A DNA stretch of 35,424 nt, taken from assembly GCA_013002295.1 (NCBI GenBank), contig JABDKI010000235.1, positions 1 to 35,424 of the forward strand. Direction: 5' to 3'. Shown here in pieces: positions 8,351 to 17,079 of the stretch (position 1 is the stretch's first letter; every line of letters starts with the position of its first letter). The notes below the pieces were generated by a model. The model saw nothing but the letters and a program-made list of their open reading frames with translations. It made no database searches and had not been told where the DNA came from. Both the position numbers and the translations under genes were made by a program. This DNA comes from Altererythrobacter sp. (GTDB lineage: Bacteria > Pseudomonadota > Alphaproteobacteria > Sphingomonadales > Sphingomonadaceae).

Positions 8351-8797
8351 TCAAAAGCGGATGCCTACACCGGCCACAGCGCTGTTGATTCCAGCGAAAC
8401 CATCAAAGTATCTTCTGTATTCGGTCTTCAGATAGACCTGCTCGCTGACATTGTATTGAAGCCCGCCGCCCGCGTGAACGGCATCACTATCATTGAAGCT
8501 ATAACCAGCTGCGACAAACAGCTTGAGATCTTCGGCAACAATAAATCCCGCGCGAGCTGTTGCTCCAAACACCACGTCGGCACCGTCTGCGAGCACCTTG
8601 TCGGCGGATCCTTCGATCCCGACAAAGAAGCTTTCATCGAGGTGAAAATCGTGTCCGGCTGCTATCCCGATGATCGCTTCTTCCTGGCCATCGGCCCATA
8701 CTACACCGCCACGCGCTTCGACACGCGTTTCATCCGCCTTTGCAGGCACAGCTAGGAAGGCCACCGTTGTCACGGCAGCCATTGCAAACTTGTTCAT
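8351..8797 (-). CDS. Small outer-membrane beta-barrel protein
   Basis: 148 residues from the ATG at 8797, chosen over an ATG five codons upstream because AAGGAAAG then sits at correct spacing. Residues 1-21 (MNKFAMAAVTT...PAKA) are a classic Sec signal peptide with cleavage after AKA. The mature part is a series of alternating amphipathic strands (FFVGIEGSADKV, ATARAGFIV, LKLFVAAGYSF, VYLKTEYRRYF). It ends in GVGIRF, the C-terminal phenylalanine signature recognised by the Bam machinery. It resembles the OmpA-like/opacity-family eight-stranded barrels. No enzymatic role is visible. It is convergent with trpF and divergent from trpB, so it interrupts the trp gene run. Confidence 0.75.
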   Translation of the reverse strand: MNKFAMAAVTTVAFLAVPAKADETRVEARGGVVWADGQEEAIIGIAAGHDFHLDESFFVGIEGSADKVLADGADVVFGATARAGFIVAEDLKLFVAAGYSFNDSDAVHAGGGLQYNVSEQVYLKTEYRRYFDGFAGINSAVAGVGIRF

Positions 8798-8903
8798 CAA
8801 TCTTTCCTTCATTCTCTGATCTTGCTTCGCCGGGGGGCGACGAATTGAGGCCAGCTAGCCCCAACGCAAATGAATGGAAATTGGCTAAATCGGACTGGCG
8901 TCC

Positions 8904-8931
8904 ATGCAGAAGTGCATAGATGAGACTTCTG
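8904..8931 (+). other. Two mutually exclusive short hairpins upstream of trpB
   Basis: ATGCA (8904-8908) can pair with TGCAT (8913-8917). CAGAAGT (8907-8913) can instead pair perfectly with ACTTCTG (8925-8931). The two stems share bases, so only one can form at a time. They lie about 100 bases upstream of the trpB start in the 235-base gap that follows the outer-membrane gene. Stems are only 5 and 7 base pairs, so this may be chance. Confidence 0.25.
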
Positions 8932-9032
8932 ACGATAGTGCTGGCGGGGCAAATCAAACGCGCGAATGCAAAGTTTTCAACTCGCGTGATGGCGCTAGAC
9001 AGAGTGCGCAAGCTCTGCCAATCGCTGCGGCG

Positions 9033-10244
9033 ATGAACCAAGCAAATTCCTTCCGCAACCAGCCCGATGAACGCGGGCATTTTGGCCAGTTCGGCGGGCG
9101 CTACGTCGCCGAAACGCTGATGCCGCTGATCCTTGACCTTGAGCGTGAATATCGCGCGGCTCAGGCCGATCCGGCATTCAAGGCCGAGTTCGACGATCTG
9201 CTGGACCACTATGTCGGGCGCCCTTCCCCGCTCTATTTCGCTAAGCGCCTGACGGAAGCTCTTGGCGGCGCGCAAGTCTGGTTCAAGCGCGATGAGCTCA
9301 ACCACACTGGCGCGCACAAGATCAACAACTGCATCGGGCAGATCCTGCTCGCGATCCGCATGGGAAAGACGCGCATTATCGCGGAAACCGGCGCGGGCCA
9401 GCATGGTGTAGCCACCGCCACAGTCTGCGCGCGGTTCGGCCTGCCCTGCGTGATTTACATGGGCGCGGAGGACGTGAAGCGGCAATCGCCGAATGTCTTC
9501 CGGATGAAGCTGCTGGGCGCCGAAGTTGTCCCGGTCACCAGCGGCGGGGCGACGCTGAAAGATGCGATGAACGAGGGGCTGCGCGACTGGGTCGCGAATG
9601 TACATGACACCTTCTACATCATCGGTACTGCGGCGGGCCCGCACCCCTACCCCGAAATGGTGCGCGATTTCCAAAGCGTAATCGGCAAGGAAGCGCGCGC
9701 GCAAATGCTCGACCGCGTTGGCCGTTTACCGGACCTGTTGATTGCGTGCATCGGCGGCGGATCAAACGCGCTCGGGTTGTTCCACCCGTTTCTGGATGAT
9801 CCCGAAGTGAAGATGCTGGGCGTCGAAGCGGCGGGGCATGGCCTTCACGGTGATGAACACGCGGCTTCGCTGTTGGGCGGAGCGCCGGGCATCCTGCACG
9901 GTAACAAGACCTATCTGCTGCAAGACGAAGACGGCCAGATCACCGAAGGCCATTCGATCAGCGCGGGCCTCGACTATCCGGGTATTGGTCCAGAGCACGC
10001 GTGGCTGAAAGAGTCCGGCCGCGTCGAATACACCGCCGTGACCGACGACGAGGCATTGGACGGCTTCCAGCTGCTCTGCCGGACCGAGGGGATCATTCCA
10101 GCGCTTGAACCGTCACACGCGATTGCTGCTGTTGCCGACCGAGCCAAACAAATGCGCGACGATCAGATCATCCTGATGAATCTGTGCGGCCGCGGCGACA
10201 AGGACATCTTCACAGTGGCTGAAAAGCTGGGAGTGGAGATGTGA
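9033..10244 (+). CDS. trpB: Tryptophan synthase beta chain
   Basis: PLP enzyme of 403 residues that condenses indole with serine to tryptophan and forms the alpha2-beta2 complex with TrpA. The N-terminus [17 protein letters not shown] is canonical. The PLP lysine is Lys96 in [12 protein letters not shown], and the cofactor-phosphate loop is [10 protein letters not shown]. Late motifs such as [16 protein letters not shown] and LCGRGDKD are present. The frame is open upstream to 8904, but the ATG at 9033 gives the family's usual length and N-terminus; its Shine-Dalgarno is poor. The stop (10242-10244) overlaps the GTG of a small membrane ORF rather than trpA itself. Confidence 0.96.
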   Translation: MNQANSFRNQPDERGHFGQFGGRYVAETLMPLILDLEREYRAAQADPAFKAEFDDLLDHYVGRPSPLYFAKRLTEALGGAQVWFKRDELNHTGAHKINNCIGQILLAIRMGKTRIIAETGAGQHGVATATVCARFGLPCVIYMGAEDVKRQSPNVFRMKLLGAEVVPVTSGGATLKDAMNEGLRDWVANVHDTFYIIGTAAGPHPYPEMVRDFQSVIGKEARAQMLDRVGRLPDLLIACIGGGSNALGLFHPFLDDPEVKMLGVEAAGHGLHGDEHAASLLGGAPGILHGNKTYLLQDEDGQITEGHSISAGLDYPGIGPEHAWLKESGRVEYTAVTDDEALDGFQLLCRTEGIIPALEPSHAIAAVADRAKQMRDDQIILMNLCGRGDKDIFTVAEKLGVEM

Positions 10245-10435
10245 CGGACCGGTGGTTCTACTTGTTCATTGCCTTCGTCGCTCTCGGCTCAACTGGCGGT
10301 TGGCTTTTCATTCGGAATGTCGAGTTCGTTCGTGAAACTTGGCTATTGACGCTATTTGACGTCGGCGCGGTCGTCGGTTTTGCCAGTATTTTGCTGCTGC
10401 TTGTCCAAAGACTGCGCGGAGCTTTCAATGACTAG
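10241..10435 (+). CDS. Small two-helix membrane protein between trpB and trpA
   Basis: 64 residues from a GTG that overlaps the trpB stop. Its coding region runs eight bases into trpA. Two hydrophobic segments are visible, about residues 6-24 and 36-57, joined by a short loop with [10 protein letters not shown], and the C-terminus is basic then acidic (QRLRGAFND). I do not recognise a family. GGAG-rich sequence at the end of trpB could serve as ribosome binding site. The double overlap argues for real, coupled translation, because most of the space between trpB and trpA is this frame and trpA would otherwise sit 183 bases away. The alternative is a non-coding spacer that happens to be open; the strongly hydrophobic, membrane-like composition makes that less likely. 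Confidence 0.65.
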   Translation: MTDRWFYLFIAFVALGSTGGWLFIRNVEFVRETWLLTLFDVGAVVGFASILLLLVQRLRGAFND

Positions 10436-11210
10436 CCGCCTGTCCTCTGCCTTTTCCAAACCCCACCCCGCGCTCGTGTGTTTCATCACTGCGGGCGACG
10501 GAGACACCGCCGCCAATCTCGATGCGCTGGTCGAAGGCGGCGCGGATGTCATCGAGCTGGGCATGCCTTTCACTGATCCGATGGCCGATGGCCCCGCGAT
10601 CCAGGAAGCGAACCTTCGAAGTCTCGGCAAAGGCACAACCACGGCAGACGTGCTGATGATCGCGAACGAGTTCCGCGACCGGCACCCGGACGTGCCGCTG
10701 GTACTGATGGGCTATGCCAACCCCATGATCCGGCGCGGGCCGGAGTGGTTTGCGGAGCAATGCCAGGGATGCGGCGTCGACGGCGTGATCTGCGTCGACA
10801 TTCCGCCCGAGGAAGATGGCGAACTTGGCCCTGCGCTGAGAGCGGCTGGTGTTGCGCCGATCCGCCTATCCACGCCCACAACTGACGCGGCGCGCCTTCC
10901 CGCTGTTCTGGAGGGGTCAGGCGGGTTCCTCTATTACGTTTCGGTCGCCGGCATCACCGGTAAGCAGCAAGCTGCAATCGACAGCATCGAAGCCAATGTC
11001 AGCCGGATCAAGCAGTCGACCGATCTACCCGTTGCCGTCGGTTTTGGCGTGCGCGCGCCCGAACAGGCAGCGGAAATCGCGAAGGTTGCTGATGGCGTGG
11101 TCGTCGGCTCCGCATTGGTCGAACTGGTCGGCAAATTTGGCAAAGATGCCCCTGCCAAGCTAAAGGAACTGACGTCGGCTCTCGCAAATGCGATCCAAAC
11201 CGCCCGATAG
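10428..11210 (+). CDS. trpA: Tryptophan synthase alpha chain
   Basis: TIM-barrel subunit (260 residues) that cleaves indole-3-glycerol phosphate to indole and glyceraldehyde-3-phosphate and channels indole to TrpB. Catalytic Glu43 and Asp54 lie in [19 protein letters not shown]. Other family motifs are [26 protein letters not shown] and [12 protein letters not shown]. The frame is open from 10356, but the ATG at 10428 (MTSRLSSAF) is the usual N-terminus and CGGAG lies seven bases before it. The start lies inside the last codons of the small membrane ORF. accD follows after eight bases. Confidence 0.97.
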   Translation: MTSRLSSAFSKPHPALVCFITAGDGDTAANLDALVEGGADVIELGMPFTDPMADGPAIQEANLRSLGKGTTTADVLMIANEFRDRHPDVPLVLMGYANPMIRRGPEWFAEQCQGCGVDGVICVDIPPEEDGELGPALRAAGVAPIRLSTPTTDAARLPAVLEGSGGFLYYVSVAGITGKQQAAIDSIEANVSRIKQSTDLPVAVGFGVRAPEQAAEIAKVADGVVVGSALVELVGKFGKDAPAKLKELTSALANAIQTAR

Positions 11211-11218
11211 GACAACAA

Positions 11219-12067
11219 ATGAACTGGTTTACACGCGTTCGAAATTCCATCGGCTTCGGCGAAAAGCGGAGCAGCGACAAGGACTTATGGGTCAAATGCC
11301 CGTCCTGTTCAGAGATGCTGTTCGAGCAGGAGTATATGGACAATCTGTGGGTCTGCCCGCGGTGCGACCATCATGGCCGGATCAGCGCAGATCAACGGTT
11401 GAAGCTGTTGCTGGACGATGGTTTCGAGATGCTCGATCAGCCTGAAGTTGCCGAGGACCCCCTCAAATTCAAGGACAGCAAGAAATACACGGATCGGCTC
11501 AAGACCGCGCGGGCGAACAACCCGCATGCTGACGCCTTCAGCGTTGGTTCGGGCACGATTGACGGGCGTGCAGCTGTCGTCGGTGTGCAGGACTTCGGCT
11601 TTATGGGCGGATCGATGGGCATGGCCGTGGGTGCGGCCTTTGTCGCGGGCGCGCAAAAGGCATTGGAGCGCCGTGCCGCATATATGGTGGTGACCGCCGC
11701 TGGCGGTGCGCGCATGCAGGAAGGCATCCTCAGCCTGATGCAAATGCCCAAGGCAACCGTAATGACACGACGTCTGAAAGAGGCTGGCCTCCCATATATT
11801 GTCGTGCTGACGGACCCGACCACGGGCGGCGTGACCGCCAGTTATGCTATGCTGGGCGATGTCCAGATTGCGGAGCCCGGTGCACTGATCGGCTTTGCGG
11901 GACAGCGCGTGATCCAGGATACGATCCGCGAGCAATTGCCAGAGGGGTTCCAGCGCGCGGAGTATCTCTACGAGCACGGCATGGTCGACATGGTGGTGCA
12001 CCGTGCGGACCTAAAAGAACAGCTCGCAACCGTGCTCGGCTATCTACAGCCGCGCAAGGCCGCTTAA
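11219..12067 (+). CDS. accD: Acetyl-CoA carboxylase carboxyltransferase beta subunit
   Basis: 282-residue subunit of the carboxyltransferase half of acetyl-CoA carboxylase, which makes malonyl-CoA for fatty-acid synthesis in complex with AccA. A four-cysteine zinc ribbon is formed by Cys27, Cys30, Cys46 and Cys49 (KCPSC and VCPRC). The carboxyltransferase core follows with [39 protein letters not shown] and [13 protein letters not shown] precedes the ATG. It sits eight bases after trpA and thirteen before folC, the common trpA-accD-folC order. Confidence 0.97.
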   Translation: MNWFTRVRNSIGFGEKRSSDKDLWVKCPSCSEMLFEQEYMDNLWVCPRCDHHGRISADQRLKLLLDDGFEMLDQPEVAEDPLKFKDSKKYTDRLKTARANNPHADAFSVGSGTIDGRAAVVGVQDFGFMGGSMGMAVGAAFVAGAQKALERRAAYMVVTAAGGARMQEGILSLMQMPKATVMTRRLKEAGLPYIVVLTDPTTGGVTASYAMLGDVQIAEPGALIGFAGQRVIQDTIREQLPEGFQRAEYLYEHGMVDMVVHRADLKEQLATVLGYLQPRKAA

Positions 12068-12080
12068 GGGCGCAACCGCT

Positions 12081-13319
12081 ATGCGCGATATGGGGCGCTC
12101 GGACGATCCGCGCGTTCAGGCCCAGCTCGACAGATTAGGCACGCTAAGCATCCAGCGCGATACACTGGGGCTGGATGCGATCCGAGAGCTAATGCGGCGG
12201 CTGGGCGATCCGCACAAGCAACTGCCCCCGACGTTTCATGTCGCAGGGACCAATGGCAAAGGCTCAACCTGCGCCTTCCTGCGCACAATGCTGGAGGCGG
12301 AGGGATATCGGGTGCACGTCACCACCAGCCCCCATCTGGTGCGCTACAACGAGCGATTCAGAGTAGCAGGCAAACTTATTGATGACGCGCGACTGGCGGA
12401 ACTGCTGGAGCAAGTGTTTGACGCAGCCGAGGGGCTCGATTGCAGCTTCTTCGAGATCAGCATTGCGGCGGCCTTTGTAGAATTCGCGCGGGTGCCAGCG
12501 GATGCTTGCGTCGTCGAGGTTGGCCTAGGCGGACGGCTCGACGCGACCAATGTGCTGGAACCGGATGTGCTGGCGGCTTGCGGGATTGCCGCGCTAGGGA
12601 TCGATCATGAGAAGTTTCTCCTCGCGCCCGAAGAAGGCGTTCCGAGCGAGCCGATGGCCCGCATTGCATTCGAGAAGGCGGGGATAGCGAAACAGGGCGT
12701 TCCGCTGGTGACGGTTGCGCAGCCCGAAATCGAAATGAAGTCGATCCTCGCAAGCGCCGAGCGGGCCGGAACCACTGTCTCGATTGCCCAGCCGATTGCA
12801 GAGACACCCGCTTCCTTGCCCGGTGCGCATCAGGCGGTGAATGCCGGACTGGCCATCACGATGCTTCGGACGCAGGACAAGCTGACGATATCAGAAGCGG
12901 CAATCTCTCAGGGTTTGCGCAACTCAAACTGGCCTGCGCGATTGCATAGACTGAAAGATGGACCGCTTACGCAAGGTCGCGAAGTGTGGCTGGATGGCGG
13001 TCACAACGCGTCGGCCGGCGCCATGCTCGGCGCGCATTTCGCCGGGCATAAATTGCATCTGGTGATTGGCATGATCGAAGGCAAAGAACCTTCAGCCCTG
13101 ATCGGACCACTGGCGGGTTCGCTCGAAAAAATCACGGTCGTTCCCGTGCCAAATTTCCCCTGTCATCCGCCAGAGGCATTTGGTGAGACGGTCACGTCTG
13201 CGCCCAATGTTTGCGAGGCCATCATTGAAACGTCCGACGACGGGCTGCCCGTGCTTATCGCAGGCTCGCTCTATCTCGCAGGCGAGGTGCTGCGCCTCAA
13301 TGACGAGATCCCGGATTGA
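12081..13319 (+). CDS. folC: Folylpolyglutamate synthase / dihydrofolate synthase
   Basis: Cytosolic Mur-ligase-family enzyme of 412 residues that adds glutamate to dihydropteroate and to folates. The ATP-binding P-loop is GTNGKGST at about residues 56-63. TSPHLVRYNERFRV, VVEVGLGGRLDATNVL and DGGHNASAG are the expected folate and Mur-ligase motifs. The ATG at 12081 is preceded by AAGGG; a second ATG three codons later is possible. The stop TGA ends at 13319, and the stop of the convergent transporter begins at 13320, so the two genes meet with no spacer. Confidence 0.95.
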   Translation: MRDMGRSDDPRVQAQLDRLGTLSIQRDTLGLDAIRELMRRLGDPHKQLPPTFHVAGTNGKGSTCAFLRTMLEAEGYRVHVTTSPHLVRYNERFRVAGKLIDDARLAELLEQVFDAAEGLDCSFFEISIAAAFVEFARVPADACVVEVGLGGRLDATNVLEPDVLAACGIAALGIDHEKFLLAPEEGVPSEPMARIAFEKAGIAKQGVPLVTVAQPEIEMKSILASAERAGTTVSIAQPIAETPASLPGAHQAVNAGLAITMLRTQDKLTISEAAISQGLRNSNWPARLHRLKDGPLTQGREVWLDGGHNASAGAMLGAHFAGHKLHLVIGMIEGKEPSALIGPLAGSLEKITVVPVPNFPCHPPEAFGETVTSAPNVCEAIIETSDDGLPVLIAGSLYLAGEVLRLNDEIPD

Positions 13320-15047
13320 TTACTCGGCTGGCTGCGCGGTGATGTCAGGTGTAACCACGCCCGAATTACGCCCCGCCCGCTTCTGCCGCCACCATTCGAG
13401 GCACACCAGAACGACCGCGGCGAGCCCGATGAAAGTCGTCAGGATAAACACGTCAAAATAGCCCTGATCCTCGATCATCTCGCCCAGCGCACCGCGGCCC
13501 AAGGTGCCTACGAGCATGGTGAGAGAAGACAGTAGCGCGAACTGAACCGCGCTGAACTTCTTCTCCACGATAGAGCTAAGCCACGCGATATATGCCGCAC
13601 CCGCAATTCCGATCGCGAGATTCTCGAAGAAAATCGTGAAGGTCAATTTGGCAAGCGCCGCGCTACCAATCCCCGGCACTTGGCTGATCAGCCAAGTGAA
13701 GCCCACTACGTCGCTGACTGCCTGCATATTGTGCCCGCCAATCGCCAGATCGGCATAGAGCAGGTTCGTTAGCGCCGCGAGCAACCCGCCGATAAACAGT
13801 GTAGCCATGCGACCAATCGCGGTCAGCATGAAGCCCCCCAAAGCCAGTCCTGCAATGATCGCGCCCACACCAAAGAACTTGGACGCGAACGCCACCTCGT
13901 CATTCGTGTAATTCAGTTCGCCCAGGTAAAACGGATAGGCAAAGGTGCCCCAAATCGCGTCGCAGATCCGGTATGTCAGCACGACAGCAAGGATCAAGAC
14001 CAAGCTCCAGCCCATGCGGCCGACAAACTCGACCAGCGGCATTACCAGCGCGCGGTAGAGGTGATCCAACGCAAAATCGAAGCCGTTCGATGGCTCGTCA
14101 TCTTCGGCAAGCAGGTTCAAGCCCTGCTCCTTCTGCGAAGACAGCCAGCCGGCGATCAGCGCGGGAAGGATAATTGTTGCCACGATAATCCATGGCCCGA
14201 AATTGACCGTGAACTGTGTCGGATTGGGCCGGTCTTCGGGTGCATATGTCATCGACATGATCATGAAGGCGAGCACGGTACCAATCGCTGCTGCCCAAAG
14301 AATGCCAACAACCGCGAGTGCGCGATTGCGAACATGCGGTGAAAGCTCGCCGGCCTTTCGCAGCTCGCGCACTTCCAGATCGCTCGCCGCCATGGTGTTC
14401 GCTTTGTCGCCATCTGCATTGGGTGCAAATAGCCCGATAAAGCCCGCGCCAAGCAGGATAGCCCCCATCAGCATATAGGTTTCAGGCCAGCCGATCCGTG
14501 CAGCGATGATCAGTCCCAGCGCGCCGCCAACCAGCGAACTGAACCGATATCCCATTTGATAGATCGTCGAGAGAATATCGAGCGTGGCGACGTCATCAGC
14601 GACATCGATACGCCAGGCGTTTATCGCGATGTCCTGCGTCGCGCTTGCAAAGGCTCCGATCCCCGCGAGTAGCGAAAACATGCCAAGCTGCGACTTGGGG
14701 TCAAGAACACTGAGCGTGACGAGAATGCTGCCCAGCAGCACCTGCATCGGCACAATCCATTGCTTGCGTTTACCCAGCTTGCGCAGCAGCGGAATGTCCA
14801 CCTTGTCGATCATCGGCGACCAGAGAAACTGGAACGCATAGGCGAGGCCGATGAGCGAGAAGATGCCCATGGTCTCAAGCTCGACCTCGGCCTCAGTCAG
14901 CCAGGCAAACAGCGTACCCAGAAACAATGCGAACGGTAGACCGCTGGCAAAGCCGAACACCAGCATGAAGCCGGTCTTGCGGTTGGTTAGCGCCAGGCCC
15001 AGCACGCGCCATGCAGATTTCTTCTTTGCAGGTGCCTCTGAGGCCAT
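13320..15047 (-). CDS. AmpG-like MFS transporter
   Basis: Inner-membrane transporter of 575 residues with about 12-14 hydrophobic segments. The N-terminal domain (GFASGLPFALFLGTLFAWL, FLWSPMIDKVDIPLL, GKRKQWI, SATQDIAINAWRIDV) matches the AmpG-like branch of the major facilitator superfamily. AmpG itself imports anhydro-muropeptides for cell-wall recycling. It is longer than E. coli AmpG (491 residues), with extra hydrophilic sequence between the halves (ADGDKANTMAASDLEVRELR and a later acidic loop), so the substrate is uncertain. GGAAGGA precedes the ATG. It is divergent from the Rieske oxygenase gene with 72 bases between, and convergent with folC with zero spacing. Confidence 0.8.
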   Translation of the reverse strand: MASEAPAKKKSAWRVLGLALTNRKTGFMLVFGFASGLPFALFLGTLFAWLTEAEVELETMGIFSLIGLAYAFQFLWSPMIDKVDIPLLRKLGKRKQWIVPMQVLLGSILVTLSVLDPKSQLGMFSLLAGIGAFASATQDIAINAWRIDVADDVATLDILSTIYQMGYRFSSLVGGALGLIIAARIGWPETYMLMGAILLGAGFIGLFAPNADGDKANTMAASDLEVRELRKAGELSPHVRNRALAVVGILWAAAIGTVLAFMIMSMTYAPEDRPNPTQFTVNFGPWIIVATIILPALIAGWLSSQKEQGLNLLAEDDEPSNGFDFALDHLYRALVMPLVEFVGRMGWSLVLILAVVLTYRICDAIWGTFAYPFYLGELNYTNDEVAFASKFFGVGAIIAGLALGGFMLTAIGRMATLFIGGLLAALTNLLYADLAIGGHNMQAVSDVVGFTWLISQVPGIGSAALAKLTFTIFFENLAIGIAGAAYIAWLSSIVEKKFSAVQFALLSSLTMLVGTLGRGALGEMIEDQGYFDVFILTTFIGLAAVVLVCLEWWRQKRAGRNSGVVTPDITAQPAE

Positions 15048-15119
15048 TCCCTAGCGTCCTTCCAGAAACGTCAAACTTGTGCGACACTACCTACGGTTGA
15101 GAGGAATAGGAACGCCCGG

Positions 15120-16280
15120 ATGAACGAGGCTGCAACGAAATCACCACATTTGCGCCCGACCGAGGGGCAATTGGCATTGGCGCGCGACATTGAGCGCGGC
15201 GAACAGCGCGAAGCGAGCGGCATCAGACACGTCCCGGCAAGTGTTTACACCGACCCCGATCATTGGGAGCGCGAGAAAGCCGCGCTGTTCGATCGGCTGC
15301 CGCAAGTGCTCTGCCCCAGCGCGGTCTTGCCCGATGCAGGAATGGCGCTGCCCCATGATGCGACCGGGCGCCCGCTGCTGATCACGCGCGATGCAGATGG
15401 CACGGCGCATGTGTTCCTGAACGTTTGCCGCCACCGCGGGACGCGGTTGGTCGAAGGAGAGGATGTGCAATGCGCCAAGCGGCTCGTGTGCCCTTACCAC
15501 GCGTGGACATACAAGCTTAACGGCAAGCTACTCGCCCTACCCCGCCCGGAATCCTTTCCGGGTATGGACAAGAACGACATGGGCCTTGTCGAATTGCCAA
15601 GCTGCGAGGCAGGCGGACTGATCTGGTTCGCGCCTGATGAACGCGCCGATTTCACCCATGCGCGCGAGCTGGGAGAGGATATGGACACGTTTGGCATGGC
15701 TAATCATGTGCTGTTCCGCCGCAAGACGCATACGGTCAAAGGCAATTGGAAGCTGATCATGGATGCGTTCCTTGAAAGCTATCATGTCACTCGCCTGCAC
15801 GCGAACACCATCGGCCCGTTCTTCAAGGATGGAGTCACCAGCGGCGACCAGATCGGGCCTCATCAACGCAGCGCTGTTGGCCGGCTTGAGGATATGGAAG
15901 GCATCGATCTAACCGATATGGCGGCGCTGCGCAGAATGGTGACATTCGCATATCAACTTCTTCCTGCGACGGTCGTTATTCCCAGCCCGGACTATCTGAA
16001 TGTTATGGTGTTGATGCCGCAATCCCACGATTTGACCCTTGTTGAGGACTTCATGTTGATCCCAGAGGCTCCGGCCACGGAAAAGGCACGCGATCACTGG
16101 GAGCGCAGCTGGGCGCTGCTGGACGGAGGCGTCTTTGCTTCAGAGGATTTCCGCGCGGCGGAGCTTGGTCAGCAGGGCTTGTCGACCGGAGCAATACCAC
16201 ATTTGACACTCGGCACGTTGGAGGGTGGTATACATCGCTTCCACGAAGTGGTTCAAGAAGCGTTGCGCGAAGTGAATTGA
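15120..16280 (+). CDS. Rieske-type aromatic ring-hydroxylating oxygenase, alpha subunit
   Basis: 386 residues. The Rieske [2Fe-2S] ligands are Cys103 and His105 (CRHRGTRL) and Cys124 and His127 (CPYHAWTY). The mononuclear iron site is His222 and His227 in ESYHVTRLH, with Asp343 of SEDF as likely third ligand. This is the architecture of oxygenase alpha subunits acting on aromatic rings, quaternary amines or related small molecules. The substrate cannot be read from sequence. AGGAA lies seven bases before the ATG. No ferredoxin, reductase or beta subunit is adjacent, so electron transfer partners must be encoded elsewhere. Confidence 0.88.
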   Translation: MNEAATKSPHLRPTEGQLALARDIERGEQREASGIRHVPASVYTDPDHWEREKAALFDRLPQVLCPSAVLPDAGMALPHDATGRPLLITRDADGTAHVFLNVCRHRGTRLVEGEDVQCAKRLVCPYHAWTYKLNGKLLALPRPESFPGMDKNDMGLVELPSCEAGGLIWFAPDERADFTHARELGEDMDTFGMANHVLFRRKTHTVKGNWKLIMDAFLESYHVTRLHANTIGPFFKDGVTSGDQIGPHQRSAVGRLEDMEGIDLTDMAALRRMVTFAYQLLPATVVIPSPDYLNVMVLMPQSHDLTLVEDFMLIPEAPATEKARDHWERSWALLDGGVFASEDFRAAELGQQGLSTGAIPHLTLGTLEGGIHRFHEVVQEALREVN

Positions 16281-16299
16281 GCGCGTAACCGGCTGGGCT

Positions 16300-17079
16300 A
16301 TGCCAAAGGCCCCTCCACAGTCCGCAGATCGTCCAGATGGCGACCGCATTGCAAAGCTGCTTGCGCGCGCGGGAATTGCCAGCCGCCGCGAGATAGAGCG
16401 GATGATTGCCGATGGTCGGATCGCGATCCAAGGTAAGACCGTTCAATCGCCGGCAACGTTTCTGACCAGCCTTAGCGGGGTAACCGTCGATGGAAAACCA
16501 GTCGCAAAGCCAGAACCCGCACGTCTATTTGCGTTCCACAAACCAACCGGATTGATAACTGCCGAGCGCGATCCAAAAGGTCGTCCGACGATCTATTCAG
16601 CTCTGCAGAATTCGCTGCCAAAGGGCACGCCCCGTGTGATGCCGATCGGGCGGCTGGACCTCAATACAGAGGGCCTTTTGCTGCTCACTAACGATGGTGA
16701 ACTGAAACGCGAGATGGAACTTCCTTCAAGCGGAATTCCACGCATTTACCGCGCACGTACCTTTGGCGATGTGACTCAGGAGCAACTCGAAGAGCTGATC
16801 GACGGCATTTCAATTGACGGTGTGAACTATGGCCCAATCGATGCGAATCTTGAGCGCAGCACCGGTCGTAATCAATGGATCGAAGTCAGCATCACCGAAG
16901 GCAAGAACCGAGAGGTTCGCCGCGTATTGGAACATTTGGGCCTCAAGGTAAGCCGGTTGATCCGCACCGCCTATGGTCCATTTGAACTGGAAGATCTGCC
17001 ACGCGGCAGAGTGCGCGAGATTCGCAAGCACGAACTGGGCAAGTTCCGTAGCCAGTTGAAGCGCGGTTTCAAATTATGA
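16300..17079 (+). CDS. rRNA pseudouridine synthase, RsuA/RluB family
   Basis: 259 residues. An S4 RNA-binding domain occupies about residues 15-65 (RIAKLLARAGIASRREIERM). The catalytic domain has the signature GRLDLNTEGLLLLTNDG with catalytic Asp120, then ITEGKNREVRRVLEHLGL. The family isomerises specific uridines in ribosomal RNA. RluB (23S position 2605 in E. coli numbering) is the likely orthologue, but RsuA/RluE cannot be separated by eye. The stop overlaps the rsmD start as ATGA (17076-17079), giving a tight rRNA-modification pair. Confidence 0.9.
   Translation: MPKAPPQSADRPDGDRIAKLLARAGIASRREIERMIADGRIAIQGKTVQSPATFLTSLSGVTVDGKPVAKPEPARLFAFHKPTGLITAERDPKGRPTIYSALQNSLPKGTPRVMPIGRLDLNTEGLLLLTNDGELKREMELPSSGIPRIYRARTFGDVTQEQLEELIDGISIDGVNYGPIDANLERSTGRNQWIEVSITEGKNREVRRVLEHLGLKVSRLIRTAYGPFELEDLPRGRVREIRKHELGKFRSQLKRGFKL

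Noticed and set aside
8870-8923. 17-codon ORF upstream of trpB that could be a trp leader peptide
   Set aside because: It contains a single Trp codon and no tandem Trp run, and has no Shine-Dalgarno at proper spacing.
8730-9704. Open frame of 324 codons on the minus strand opposite trpB
   Set aside because: It runs antisense through conserved trpB sequence and the outer-membrane gene's 5' end, has low-complexity Arg/Ala composition, and no family resemblance. GC-rich codon use creates such shadows.
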